Source of the DNA: SVEL01 sp045123575
GTDB lineage: Bacteria; Bacillota; Clostridia; Lachnospirales; Lachnospiraceae
Length of the DNA: 64,000 bases
Direction: 5' to 3'
NCBI GenBank assembly: GCA_045123575.1
Contig: JBGVKG010000017.1
Location: forward strand, 1-64,000
Both the position numbers and the translations under genes were made by a program. Shown in pieces: positions 36,336 through 45,528 of this stretch (the first letter of the stretch is position 1; each line of letters opens with the position of its first letter). The notes beneath the pieces are model-generated. The model saw only the letters and a program-made list of their open reading frames with translations. It was not told where the DNA came from and did not search any database.

Positions 36336-37022
36336 TTATAACTGTTCAAGTCTATCTGGCAGCTTACCTAATATAATATTAAGATTGCCATTTCTACATC
36401 TGATTGAGTCTATAAACTGCTTCTCGCTAACACCTGGTTTCATATCCACAATATATGTAAGCTCATAAAGCGTTCCCAAGTTTGTTGTTCTAACTCTCTC
36501 AAGCTCATATCTCTTTGTATACTCTGAAAATAAATCGTCGAATATGCCTTCATAATCAAGATTCTCTGGTATAGTTACTCTAAGCTGCTTTGTAACCGCT
36601 CTCTTTACACCAAACTTCATTCTTCCTAAAACCAAGTAATACAAACCTATAATAACTGTTACTATAACTGCTATAGTTATGTATCCCATACCTGTTGAAA
36701 GACCAACTGCCATAGCAAAGAAAACATTAGTAATATCCTTTGAATTACCTGGTACACTTCTAAATCTAACAAGTGCAAATACACCGCCAAGAGATATTGC
36801 TCTAGCAATATCTGAGCCAACAACCATGATAACAACAGTTACAATAGCTGGCAATATAGCTAAACTAAATGCAAATGGTGATGAATATTTCTTTTCCTTG
36901 TCACTAAACATATAAATCAAGCTAATAACAAGACCCAATATAATACCTGTAACTATACAAGTAAGTCCTGCTTCTGTTGACACCGTACCTGTGGATGTTG
37001 TTTCTAGAATCGTGGTAAACAT
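36336..37022 (-). CDS. DUF4956 integral membrane protein
   Basis: The 228-residue protein has four hydrophobic segments in its first 125 residues, including RAISLGGVFALVRFRSVPG, the most conserved part of DUF4956. A cytoplasmic tail of about 100 residues ends the protein. Function is not established. Its start codon lies 19 bases inside the end of the VTC gene, and its ribosome site AAAGGAG is within that coding sequence, so the two are coupled. DUF4956 genes are commonly found beside VTC-type polyphosphate polymerase genes, and a membrane partner or polymer conduit is a reasonable inference. Confidence 0.88.
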   Translation of the reverse strand: MFTTILETTSTGTVSTEAGLTCIVTGIILGLVISLIYMFSDKEKKYSSPFAFSLAILPAIVTVVIMVVGSDIARAISLGGVFALVRFRSVPGNSKDITNVFFAMAVGLSTGMGYITIAVIVTVIIGLYYLVLGRMKFGVKRAVTKQLRVTIPENLDYEGIFDDLFSEYTKRYELERVRTTNLGTLYELTYIVDMKPGVSEKQFIDSIRCRNGNLNIILGKLPDRLEQL

Positions 37023-37759
37023 AATAAATTTTCTCCTTTTAATCCATGTTTTTCTATTAAGTATTTTTTGTATTCTGTTCCGTATTTTGAGAACGAAGTT
37101 GGTTGTACTCCTGCCTCAGACAGTATCTTTGTAAACCATAATGGTACTGCCATAAAGCTTTTAACCTCCATAAGCCACAGTTCATTACCAACAAGCAATT
37201 CACCATGATTTCCATTTTCTAACCCTACGTCTGTTCTCCTAGTACGCATATTTGTGTCAAATGTAACTCTAAAGTCTGAATCACCCTTGGCAAAATATGC
37301 TCTTCTGTCATATGTAATATATACCTTAGGCTCCAAATCGTATCTTTTCAAGAACCATTGAATCTCTGACAACACCTGCTTGTTAATATAATTACTGTCC
37401 TGCGGTGCTATACCATTAAGCGTCAGGTCATAGGCTTCTCTCAAACGTAGCTTTGTCCTACGTTTATTGACCAAGCCTTTATACTTTTTCTTAATCTCGA
37501 GAAATACCTTGTCATCTAAACCTGGCACTCCATAACTTCTTAAACGTAGCTTTTCCTTGTATATAGGCTTGTCAATAGATGCTCTAATAATCGCATCATC
37601 TGATGTGTCATAATAAATATTTGCAATATTGTAAAATCCACCATCACGACTATACTTATCAGCTTCCATATATTCATCAAGCCTATCTACTATAAACTTG
37701 TATGTTCTTTCATCGATTAGATACTTCTTCTCATATCGGCTAAAGACTTCAATAGCCAT
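37004..37759 (-). CDS. VTC-domain polyphosphate polymerase
   Basis: The 251-residue protein is a stand-alone bacterial VTC domain, a tunnel-shaped beta-barrel enzyme that polymerises phosphate from ATP. Basic residues lining the tunnel are seen in FSRYEKKYLID, KEKLRLRSYG and FLEIKKKYKGLVNKRRTKLRL. YITYDRRAYFAKGDSDFRVTFD and LWLMEVKSF give the later Arg and Glu positions. There is no SPX or membrane domain, unlike yeast Vtc4; the coupled DUF4956 protein may supply the membrane part. The gene starts 21 bases after the histidine kinase gene, so it is under the same promoter. Confidence 0.9.
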   Translation of the reverse strand: MAIEVFSRYEKKYLIDERTYKFIVDRLDEYMEADKYSRDGGFYNIANIYYDTSDDAIIRASIDKPIYKEKLRLRSYGVPGLDDKVFLEIKKKYKGLVNKRRTKLRLREAYDLTLNGIAPQDSNYINKQVLSEIQWFLKRYDLEPKVYITYDRRAYFAKGDSDFRVTFDTNMRTRRTDVGLENGNHGELLVGNELWLMEVKSFMAVPLWFTKILSEAGVQPTSFSKYGTEYKKYLIEKHGLKGENLLCLPRF

Positions 37760-37780
37760 CCTTTATACCTCCTCTAATGT

Positions 37781-39268
37781 CTACTTTACAGGCATCTGCG
37801 CCACCTTAAGTTCAAACCAAAAGATTGTACCCTCGTTTTCTTTGCTGCTCACACCAAACTGCGCATGATGAAGCTTCAGTACATTCTTCACTATGGATAA
37901 ACCTAAGCCAGTTCCCATCATAGCTCTCTTGTGGCTCTTATCCACCTTGTAATATCTCTCCCAAACGTTTTCTAACTCTTCTACAGCAATACCTGCACCC
38001 GTGTCAGCCACCTCTATACGCACTATACTGCCTGCAACTCTTTGAGTCACTATTACGGTCTTATCCTCACCCGTATAGTTTATAGCATTATTTACCAGAT
38101 TGTAAATCACCTGATATATCTTGTACTCATCTGCATATACAGTTACATGTCTATCAAAATCGAATTTGATCTTATAGCCATTTTGCTCCATAAACTTTGC
38201 ATATCTATCTATAACTGACTGAATACTTTCAGTTAAATCATACACTTTAAGTTCTAGTTCTGCAACACCGGCCTGTAACTTGGATATATCAAGCAAATCA
38301 TTAACAAGTGTAGTAAGTCTCTTTGCCTCATCTATAACTACCTGCACATTTTCTGGTGTATTCTCCCCTGGCAAATCACGCATAACCTCTGAATATGCAG
38401 TAATCATCGTAAGAGGAGTTCTAAGGTCATGAGAAACATTTGCCAATAATTCTCTTTGCAGACCTTCAGCCTTTGCCAACTCAATGGTAGCATAATTTAA
38501 TGTATCTGACAACTGAGCTATCTCTTTATATCCCTGTCCGTCGAATGTTACTGTATAATCACCCTTGCCTAGTCTACTAGCAGATTTATTTATCTTAACA
38601 ATAGGCTTGGAAACCTTATAAGAAATAATAATAGCCATAATCAGGGCCAATATAACCATTATCACAGATATACACACTAACTGAACTCTAATAGTTTGTA
38701 CTGTCGCATCTACTGGTGTAATAACAGAATTGATAATCACCGCCATCTTCATTCCATCAGCACGTTCATATAGATTTATCTTAATTATGCTCTCACTTGC
38801 AACCATCTCACCTATTCCATGGAATCGCTCTGGAAAAAATATTTCAAACCTGTCATCGATATTAGGTATCTGAACACCTATATCATCACCCGCTATAATT
38901 TCAGAATAGCTACCGTCATTTTGCGCAGCTTTGCTTATAAATTTAATTATTTCATCTCTGCGCATCTTATGAACATAGCATTGAGTATTCTGCTCTGAAC
39001 TATACAATTCATTGCCATACTGGTCAACTACAACCACGCATATATCGTATCTGGATGCCACTAATTCTAATCCTTCTGTCATATCATCAGCACCTAATAT
39101 AGTTTCAACATTTGAGAATACATTTTCTAATTCATTTTTCTTTATCATCTTGTAGAATTCATCTAAATACATAGTCTGAAATATCCATAAAAGTGCCAAT
39201 AGCACCCCTATAAAACCAAGCATATATATAAATATTTTCCACTTTATGCCTAACTTTCTGTTTTTCAA
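37781..39268 (-). CDS. Sensor histidine kinase (HAMP, HisKA)
   Basis: The 495-residue kinase starts at TTG (39268) with GGAGG eight bases upstream. Two membrane segments (about 12-32 and 195-215) frame an outer sensor region of about 160 residues. HAMP (216-270) is followed by HisKA with phosphoacceptor His in NVSHDLRTPLTM, and an HATPase domain with N-box VIYNLVNNAINY and DTGAGIAVEEL, ending with GTGLGLSIVKNVL. Its likely partner is the regulator at 40709-41395. A separate promoter (39329-39357) drives it together with the VTC and DUF4956 genes. Confidence 0.93.
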   Translation of the reverse strand: MKNRKLGIKWKIFIYMLGFIGVLLALLWIFQTMYLDEFYKMIKKNELENVFSNVETILGADDMTEGLELVASRYDICVVVVDQYGNELYSSEQNTQCYVHKMRRDEIIKFISKAAQNDGSYSEIIAGDDIGVQIPNIDDRFEIFFPERFHGIGEMVASESIIKINLYERADGMKMAVIINSVITPVDATVQTIRVQLVCISVIMVILALIMAIIISYKVSKPIVKINKSASRLGKGDYTVTFDGQGYKEIAQLSDTLNYATIELAKAEGLQRELLANVSHDLRTPLTMITAYSEVMRDLPGENTPENVQVVIDEAKRLTTLVNDLLDISKLQAGVAELELKVYDLTESIQSVIDRYAKFMEQNGYKIKFDFDRHVTVYADEYKIYQVIYNLVNNAINYTGEDKTVIVTQRVAGSIVRIEVADTGAGIAVEELENVWERYYKVDKSHKRAMMGTGLGLSIVKNVLKLHHAQFGVSSKENEGTIFWFELKVAQMPVK

Positions 39269-39328
39269 ATCAATGCCTCCACAACGTCAGTATTATATGC
39301 TTTTTGTATACATTACCTTCACTGCTTG

Positions 39329-39357
39329 ATTGTAACATAAAAGCATAAGCCTTTCAA
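39329..39357 (-). promoter_or_regulatory. Promoter of the kinase-VTC-DUF4956 operon
   Basis: On the minus strand TTGAAA (39357-39352) and TACAAT (39334-39329) are 17 bases apart. It lies 61 bases upstream of the TTG start, so the kinase and polyphosphate genes can be expressed apart from the regulator and lipoprotein genes. Confidence 0.65.
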
Positions 39358-39434
39358 TTATCATATAGTATAGATATACTATTTGATGTTTGTGTGAAAA
39401 TCAGTTGAAAATAAATAAAAGATATATATAAATA

Positions 39435-39462
39435 CTCCCGAAACCAAACTCGGTTTCGGGAG
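39435..39462. terminator. Perfect GC-rich hairpin after the lipoprotein gene
   Basis: CTCCCGAAACC and GGTTTCGGGAG pair perfectly around six bases, 22 bases past the lipoprotein stop. The following minus strand is A/T-mixed rather than a clean T-run, so it may be a leaky terminator or a stabilising stem. Confidence 0.65.
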
Positions 39463-39483
39463 GTTACATTATTCATAAATCAT

Positions 39484-40626
39484 TTACTTTACATATGAGA
39501 GAAAGTCTGACAGTTTATATGTTCTAACAGTTAATCTTCCTTCCCAATTAAATTCTACATAATTATCTATAAACTCTGCTACTGACCAATGAGGTGCGCC
39601 GTACATCATGGCTATCTGACTATCCAACTTTGCAGGTATCTGCATCCATTCAAATTCAATAGTTGTGATTTCACCATTTTTAGTTCTTTGAATTCTTAAT
39701 AAATTACCATTATTATCATAAGTAAAGTCTATGCATAATTCGGCTTCGTCATTAGTCAGCTTGACTATCTTTCCTTCACCATCAAAAGTATACTGGTCAC
39801 CTTGCGCATTCTCAGATGTACCATCACTATAATTATATACACGAGAAACCTCATAACCCCACCAGTTTGAAACGACAACCTCATCTACTTTTTTCTTATC
39901 ACCACTTCCTGTATACAAAGGTGTTTTTCCATCTAGCTTTACATAACTTATAACAGTTTTAATATCACCTTTTTCGTCATAAGGTACTGTAGTAGCCTTA
40001 CGTCTGATAGCTTCTACATCACTACCATCTACATATGCCTCTCTAACTTCATCCTGTGTGATAGTATAGCTATCATTTCCATAACTATAAGTATATTTAT
40101 ACTCATACTTACTGTCCTCAACCAAATTACCTTCACCATCATATTCAAAATAAAAATTTGTCTGATCATAACTAGAGATACGGCCTTCATTATCCCACGC
40201 TATTACATATACTTCCTTGGATGATTCTTTGCCATTTTCAACCGACAGTCTAGTCAAGGTCGATGTTGTCTCATCATAGGTGATAGTCATCTCTTCACCT
40301 CTTTCAACATCCTTACCAAAGTCTTGCTTTTCCTCTATTATCTTAGTAATTCCATTCGAGTTAAACTCAAATATCATACTACTACGATTTACTTCACCCT
40401 TCCTTAATTCCCTAAGATTGTTCATTATAAAGGATGCATCCTTTAACTCACTGGTGTAAGTCACAGTTGATTCCCCTGAAGAATAAGTATATGTGGCCTT
40501 CTTCACAGTCCACGCCTTTTCCCCATTGTTCATTTCTCCTTTGCCTGCTGTAGCTCCACCATTGCCACAAGCTACCAATGACAACAGCAACATAACAGCT
40601 ACTAGAAATAAAGATATTTTCTTCAT
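39484..40626 (-). CDS. Lipoprotein with YD-like repeats
   Basis: The 380-residue product has a lipoprotein signal (SLFLVAVMLLLSLVACG, Cys at 20). The mature part is rich in beta-strand repeats resembling RHS/YD units, such as YFEYDGEGNLVEDSKYEYKY, YTFDGEGKIVKL and FTYDNNGNLLRIQRTKNG. Proteins like this are common in gut Clostridia and have no assigned role. It lies between the regulator and kinase genes of one two-component system, so it could be part of the sensing complex or a target. The hairpin at 39435-39462 follows. Confidence 0.82.
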   Translation of the reverse strand: MKKISLFLVAVMLLLSLVACGNGGATAGKGEMNNGEKAWTVKKATYTYSSGESTVTYTSELKDASFIMNNLRELRKGEVNRSSMIFEFNSNGITKIIEEKQDFGKDVERGEEMTITYDETTSTLTRLSVENGKESSKEVYVIAWDNEGRISSYDQTNFYFEYDGEGNLVEDSKYEYKYTYSYGNDSYTITQDEVREAYVDGSDVEAIRRKATTVPYDEKGDIKTVISYVKLDGKTPLYTGSGDKKKVDEVVVSNWWGYEVSRVYNYSDGTSENAQGDQYTFDGEGKIVKLTNDEAELCIDFTYDNNGNLLRIQRTKNGEITTIEFEWMQIPAKLDSQIAMMYGAPHWSVAEFIDNYVEFNWEGRLTVRTYKLSDFLSYVK

Positions 40627-40708
40627 ACGCTTTTCCCTCCTAATATAATATTTTAGTCACAAAATCCATTACTAAAATTATACCATAATCCTTATAATAA
40701 AGCAACTC

Positions 40709-41395
40709 TTAGCCCTCAAAACGGTACCCCACTCCACGCAATGTTATCAAATATTTCCTATACTCACCCAAGCTACTTCTAAGTAACTTTATATGTGTAT
40801 CTAATGTTCTATCATCTCCAAAGTAATCATAGCCCCACACCTCTGATATAAGTTTCTCTCGTGTAAGCGCTATTCCTTTATTTCTGACCATATAGAAAAG
40901 CAAATCATACTCCTTTGGAGTCATAGTAGCCTTCTCTCCATCTATAGTTACTACTCTGCTAGTAAAATCTATAACCAAGCCCTCCTGTTTATAGACATCA
41001 TGACCTTCATCCTCATTCTTCATAGACTTTGCCTGTCCATGTCGTGATATAACCACATTAACACGCATCATCAACTCCTTTGGCGAAAATGGTTTCACCA
41101 CATAGTCATCTATACCAGCCTCAAAGCCATGTATCCTATCATACTCTTCACCTCTAGCCGAAAGCATAATAACCGGAATATCCTTAATCTTCTTTATCTC
41201 CTTGCAGGCAGAAAATCCGTCCAGCTCTGGCATCATCACATCAAGGATAATCAGGTCATAGTCATTTTCCTTGCACATCTCTATAGCTTCCATACCATCA
41301 GCTGCCTCACTTATATCATAGCCTTCAAACTCAGCGTATTTCTTTATAATCAAACGAATCTTTTCTTCATCATCTACTACCAATATCTTGCTCAT
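40709..41395 (-). CDS. OmpR-family response regulator
   Basis: The 228-residue protein has a receiver domain (acidic pair at 8-9, Asp at about 52 in LIILDVMMPELDG, Lys in VVKPFSPKE) and a C-terminal winged helix (ATMTPKEYDLLFYMVRNKGI to TLRGVGYRFEG). It should bind DNA as a dimer after phosphorylation, probably by the kinase at 37781-39268. It is first in the leftward series regulator, lipoprotein, kinase, VTC polymerase, DUF4956. The bidirectional terminator at 41537-41568 separates it from the dlt-like operon. Confidence 0.95.
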   Translation of the reverse strand: MSKILVVDDEEKIRLIIKKYAEFEGYDISEAADGMEAIEMCKENDYDLIILDVMMPELDGFSACKEIKKIKDIPVIMLSARGEEYDRIHGFEAGIDDYVVKPFSPKELMMRVNVVISRHGQAKSMKNEDEGHDVYKQEGLVIDFTSRVVTIDGEKATMTPKEYDLLFYMVRNKGIALTREKLISEVWGYDYFGDDRTLDTHIKLLRSSLGEYRKYLITLRGVGYRFEG

Positions 41396-41536
41396 AATTT
41401 TTCCCTTTCTTTGCCTCTTTTCAAACTACACAATAAAACATAATAAGATTATATCATATATGTGACAAAAAAGTGATATCTATTTGATATTATACAAAAA
41501 GAAGCTTACTTGCAAAATGATAAATGCAAGAAACAC

Positions 41537-41568
41537 AAAACGACAGTTGCAAAAGAAACTGTCGTTTT
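41537..41568. terminator. Terminator of the dlt-like operon
   Basis: AAAACGACAGTT (41537-41548) and AACTGTCGTTTT (41557-41568) are perfect complements. A-runs on the left give a T-run on the minus strand, 25 bases past the last gene of the operon; the right side also has a T-run. Confidence 0.88.
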
Positions 41569-41593
41569 TTTAATCATATCATTATTAAGCATA

Positions 41594-42544
41594 TTATAGT
41601 CCAAGTTTTGAATTCTCAATAGCATCTTTCCATGATAAATACTTCTCTTCGTCACGATGATCAATAAGTTCAAACTGCTCTGCCAAATAAGAACCGAAAT
41701 ATCTTGAAACCTTTCTCGCACCATTATGATTCAAATGATTGCCACCATCTCTTGTATCCTGTGCCCAATTAATATTTAACTCTTCAGACTTAAGATTCAT
41801 ATCAAGATACACAATCTTTTTTTCCTGAGCCCAATCATTTACGGAATTATACTTTTCATAAGTCCAATTTGTTGGAGCTGGAGTCGTAACTAAGAGTATC
41901 TGCGCACCATTTTCTTCACAAAGTGCATAGATTTTCTCTAAGTATTCATCTACAAGGCCAGAAAATTCCATACGTCCGTCAGACTCTTTCATCCATTCCC
42001 CACCTTCATAGGCAATTGTGTCTGTACGAAGCTTAAAGCCTTTTCTAATACACTCAATATCTCTATCTGAAGCATCCGCAAGACCCAAATACTGTTTCCA
42101 TCTGTTATGATGTTTTAAGATTGGAAATATCTTTGCCGCATCATTTAATATGTCATACTCTACATCCTGCGTAGAACCTGCATAACGAAAGAAACAGTTT
42201 GTCTCTAACACAATCAATTCAGGTGACTGTGTTTCAAATGCTGTTTCCAAAATACTAATGGTATCACAAAGTCTCTGCGCTGAAGTTCCACAGATATATG
42301 ATGTTATTCCATACTCTTTAAAAATCTGAAGTGGACTGTATGCAGAATATGTTTCACTATCTCCTACTACAATCACATCAATGGTATCGTTTTCTTCTTT
42401 TAACAAAGCTTTTCTCTTACTTTCAACAGTAACAGCATTATAAATGTCACCTTTTGGCGCTAATGCCAATGATAAAAGAAATAATATCCCTGCTAAGCCG
42501 CCAAGAAATACGATACTACCAAATATATTTTTCCATTTTTTCAT
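41594..42544 (-). CDS. DltD/AlgX-like membrane-anchored SGNH protein
   Basis: The 316-residue protein has one N-terminal membrane segment (about 10-30) and an extracytoplasmic SGNH-type domain. Block I is VVGDSETYSAYSP (Gly-Asp-Ser at about 61-63) and block V is DGGNHLNHNGARK (Asp and His at about 268-272). Such proteins act with an MBOAT partner to move acyl groups onto cell-envelope polymers, as DltD does in D-alanylation. The gene is last in the operon, nine bases after the MBOAT gene, with AGGAG before its ATG. The sequence is not close enough to assign true DltD function. Confidence 0.82.
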   Translation of the reverse strand: MKKWKNIFGSIVFLGGLAGILFLLSLALAPKGDIYNAVTVESKRKALLKEENDTIDVIVVGDSETYSAYSPLQIFKEYGITSYICGTSAQRLCDTISILETAFETQSPELIVLETNCFFRYAGSTQDVEYDILNDAAKIFPILKHHNRWKQYLGLADASDRDIECIRKGFKLRTDTIAYEGGEWMKESDGRMEFSGLVDEYLEKIYALCEENGAQILLVTTPAPTNWTYEKYNSVNDWAQEKKIVYLDMNLKSEELNINWAQDTRDGGNHLNHNGARKVSRYFGSYLAEQFELIDHRDEEKYLSWKDAIENSKLGL

Positions 42545-42553
42545 TTTTATCTC

Positions 42554-44104
42554 CTAGTAACCTGCATAAATCATCTCAACAATTGTATAACCTACACCGT
42601 AAGCACCAAACAGAACGACCACTACGGCACCTGCATACCATAAGCTCCATCTTGCTACAATGTTCCATCCTGCAATTGCCTCGCGAATTTTAACACCTTT
42701 TTCATGAAGTTTTCCTACAATTGCCACGATGAGAATACCAATTGCCGCAATTATCAAATCTGCTGCATCCATTTTCAATAAAGTGATTTTATAGATAAGC
42801 TCTGTAATATTAAAATTGGTTACAATCTTTCCAAGCATCGCAAATCCATCTGTTAATGTATCTGCACGGAAGAATAATTCTCCAACATTAATGATTAAAA
42901 ACATTTTAATTGCTTGGAAAACACGATATCTGCTTCCCTGTCGGTTGATATTTAACTTTTCTGCAAGTTTCTTAATTGGTGCTTCTGTGATATTTTCCAA
43001 AAAAATAAGCACAAAGTAATACATACCGTAGAAAATAAATGTCCAATTTGCGCCATGCCACAAGCCATTACAAGACCATACGCAAAACAGCGCAATCGTA
43101 GGCGCCACAAACTGGCTCACATTTCTACCGAAACGCTCTTTAAACTTTTTAGCAAAGTTCTTTACAGGTTTTGCTAACGACACTGGGTAAAAAATATAAT
43201 CCTTAAAAAATGCACCAAGTGTAATATGCCATCTTCTCCAGAACTCTGACGCATCCTTGGCAGCAAATGGCTGACGGAAGTTTTCTGGAAGAGTCACTCC
43301 AAAAATCTCACCACTACCAATAATAATGTCCATACATCCTGAGAATTCCATATAAAGTTGCGCTGTATAGCACACTACACCAAAGGCAATAATAGAACCA
43401 TCCAGTTCCATATAATTGTCAAACACATATCCTACCGTCACATAAATACGATCTGCAATAACAATTTTTTTAAACAAACCCCACAGTATTCTCTGGTATC
43501 CAAACTTTAAATTCTTGAAGGCAATCTTTCTACCTTCATATAAACTATCTGCCACTTCCGCGAAACGACTGATTGGTCCTTCCATAACCTGTGGAAAGAA
43601 GCTTAAATACAATGCCATTTTAAATAGATTATGCTCTGCCTTCTGCTTGCCACGATAAACATCTGTCATATAGGCAATCATCTGCAAGGTGTAGAACGAA
43701 AGTCCAACGGGTACCATGAACTTAATTGGCTCAAACTTCCATGCATCTGTGAACAAATTCACAAAATCAGATGCCGTCTGACCAAAGAAGTTTAAGTATT
43801 TTAGCATTACTAAAAGACCAACGGATGCTACTACCCCTACAGCAAGAACCCTTCTCTTTTTGTACGTAATTAATTTCGCATTTCCTTCAGTAGTTAACGC
43901 AACATTTTCAATCCAAATACCAATGTAATGAGTAAAGACTGTCGCTCCGAGCAAATACATCAAAAGCTTTCCACTAATCAAATAGAAAAAGATATAGTTC
44001 GCTAGTAAAAGCACTCCTTTTCTAAATTTCTGTGGGCAAAGCTGATATACCAATATAACTGTAGGAAGGAAAATCGCAAAATATTCCAACAAATGATAGG
44101 ACAT
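42554..44104 (-). CDS. MBOAT family membrane acyltransferase (DltB/AlgI-like)
   Basis: The 516-residue protein has about eleven hydrophobic segments. The MBOAT core is clear: SFFPQVMEGPISRFAEVAD, DASEFWRRWHITLGAFFKDY (first conserved His) and CNGLWHGANWTFIFYGMYY (catalytic His). It is longer than typical DltB (about 400 residues) and closer in size to AlgI or PatA. With the carrier protein two bases upstream as acyl donor, it should pass an acyl or aminoacyl group across the membrane to the SGNH protein or directly to the polymer. Confidence 0.93.
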   Translation of the reverse strand: MSYHLLEYFAIFLPTVILVYQLCPQKFRKGVLLLANYIFFYLISGKLLMYLLGATVFTHYIGIWIENVALTTEGNAKLITYKKRRVLAVGVVASVGLLVMLKYLNFFGQTASDFVNLFTDAWKFEPIKFMVPVGLSFYTLQMIAYMTDVYRGKQKAEHNLFKMALYLSFFPQVMEGPISRFAEVADSLYEGRKIAFKNLKFGYQRILWGLFKKIVIADRIYVTVGYVFDNYMELDGSIIAFGVVCYTAQLYMEFSGCMDIIIGSGEIFGVTLPENFRQPFAAKDASEFWRRWHITLGAFFKDYIFYPVSLAKPVKNFAKKFKERFGRNVSQFVAPTIALFCVWSCNGLWHGANWTFIFYGMYYFVLIFLENITEAPIKKLAEKLNINRQGSRYRVFQAIKMFLIINVGELFFRADTLTDGFAMLGKIVTNFNITELIYKITLLKMDAADLIIAAIGILIVAIVGKLHEKGVKIREAIAGWNIVARWSLWYAGAVVVVLFGAYGVGYTIVEMIYAGY

Positions 44105-44105
44105 T

Positions 44106-44336
44106 CTACTCTTCTCCTCTTAATCTGCAAATCATTTCCCAAAGGCTCTGTGCAGAATTGAAGTTCTCTGCCACTAGCTCTACTGGTTCGATTTCGATTT
44201 CGAAGGCATCTTCGATTTCTGATACCAGCGATAAAATACTGAATGAATCTAAGATTTCATCATCGATTAATGTTGTACAATTTTCGTAATCTACTCCTGG
44301 CTGAATATCTTCTAAAATTTCAAGTAACTGTTCCAT
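44106..44336 (-). CDS. Acyl/aminoacyl carrier protein (DltC-like)
   Basis: The 76-residue acidic protein has the phosphopantetheine attachment Ser31 in DEILDSFSILSLV, and the later EIEPVELVAENFNS matches the DltC type of carrier more than fatty-acid ACP. It would hold the substrate as a thioester after loading by the adenylation enzyme. The PLP enzyme gene ends four bases upstream and the MBOAT gene begins two bases downstream. No phosphopantetheinyl transferase gene is in the window. Confidence 0.92.
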   Translation of the reverse strand: MEQLLEILEDIQPGVDYENCTTLIDDEILDSFSILSLVSEIEDAFEIEIEPVELVAENFNSAQSLWEMICRLRGEE

Positions 44337-44340
44337 TTTC

Positions 44341-45528
44341 TTATCTCCTTTTTGAATTAAATATATTTGTTTCTACGATTTCTCTAATAACCATAAAACC
44401 ATTTTCTTTCGAATAAAATACTACCTGTGGAAGTTCACGGCTCAAAAACAGCGCCATTCCTTCTGTTACAGAATATGCTCCACACTTTTCAAACACCAGA
44501 CAGTCATCCTTTGCTAATGCTGGTAGCTGTACTCCCTTTAGAATCACATCATTTACAGTGCAAAGTGAACCACAAATATTCCAGGCAGTCATTTCTTCGG
44601 AAACATCCTGCTTCTGTGCCTTTATCAATTTCATATGCGGAATCTTCATTCCCATAATCTGACCATAATAGTTTAACTGGTGAATACCACCATCAACAAT
44701 TGCATAATTAGTTCCTTCTGTTGTTTTCACATCTACAACCTTTGTAAGGTAATTCCCGCATTCACTTGCAATGAAACGTCCAAGCTCAATTGTAATATGC
44801 GAAAATGCATCCACTGTGTCAAGCACTGCTTTTAATTCCAACAACTGCTCATTTGCATCTAAAGGCTCATCTGTGGCAAAGTAAGTAACTCCAAGTCCTG
44901 GTCCATACTCAAGTTCCTTGGTCGGCACATCGTATGTTTCCTGAAGATACTTGCCGTACTCCTGAAGCATTACAATCTCCTTTTCTACCTTTTTTGCCTT
45001 TTTCTGGGTTCCAGAGTAAAAATGAATTCCTTCAAACTCCATAGTTGCATCTGCTTTTACCTGCATCAATACCTTTTCTAAAGTTTCTTTATCCATACCA
45101 AATTGATTGCCACTAGATAATCTAAGAAGTACCTTAATCTTTGTTCGGTATTTTTGGCAAACCTCTGACAGAATCCGATAGTGTTCTGGCGATTCAATGG
45201 TAAAAATACCTTCACCTTTGCTTAAATCCATAATCCTATCCATGGATGCGAAGTTTTTGTTTACACCTGAAACAACAATTTTCTCAGGTGCAATTCCTTC
45301 TCTATAACAAATCTCGTACTCTCCTGGTGAACAAACCTCGTATCTTTGCGTGTACGCATTCATTGGTCCAATCAAAAACGGATTTGCTTTCATTGCATAA
45401 CATGCCGTGACTCTCTTACCCAGACACGCTTGAATCAACTCCATACGTGCCTTCAGTACATCTAAATCAAACAAGTAGCATGGTGTTGCAAACTGGGCTT
45501 TCGCAAGTTCAATCACATTATTCTCCAT
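44341..45528 (-). CDS. Fold-type III PLP decarboxylase-like enzyme in dlt-like operon
   Basis: The ATG at 45528, with GGAGG just before it and overlapping the end of the ligase gene by 11 bases, gives 395 residues. The protein resembles diaminopimelate/ornithine decarboxylases. It has PLP lysine Lys47 in CYAMKANP, GPGLG (209-213), ELGR (248-251, usually EPGR), CTVND (Cys323; diaminopimelate decarboxylase has CESxD) and CGAYSVTEG (349-357). The changed EPGR and CES residues suggest a substrate other than diaminopimelate. BtrK of butirosin synthesis, a relative, decarboxylates glutamate while bound to a carrier protein. The position here, between adenylation enzyme and carrier, makes the same logic attractive. 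A racemase role is less likely. Confidence 0.85.
   Translation of the reverse strand: MENNVIELAKAQFATPCYLFDLDVLKARMELIQACLGKRVTACYAMKANPFLIGPMNAYTQRYEVCSPGEYEICYREGIAPEKIVVSGVNKNFASMDRIMDLSKGEGIFTIESPEHYRILSEVCQKYRTKIKVLLRLSSGNQFGMDKETLEKVLMQVKADATMEFEGIHFYSGTQKKAKKVEKEIVMLQEYGKYLQETYDVPTKELEYGPGLGVTYFATDEPLDANEQLLELKAVLDTVDAFSHITIELGRFIASECGNYLTKVVDVKTTEGTNYAIVDGGIHQLNYYGQIMGMKIPHMKLIKAQKQDVSEEMTAWNICGSLCTVNDVILKGVQLPALAKDDCLVFEKCGAYSVTEGMALFLSRELPQVVFYSKENGFMVIREIVETNIFNSKRR

Noticed and set aside
43142..44104. Calling the MBOAT and SGNH genes dltB and dltD
   Set aside because: Length and motifs fit the wider AlgI/PatA and AlgX-like groups as well, and the operon's substrate seems to differ from D-alanine, so no symbols were assigned.
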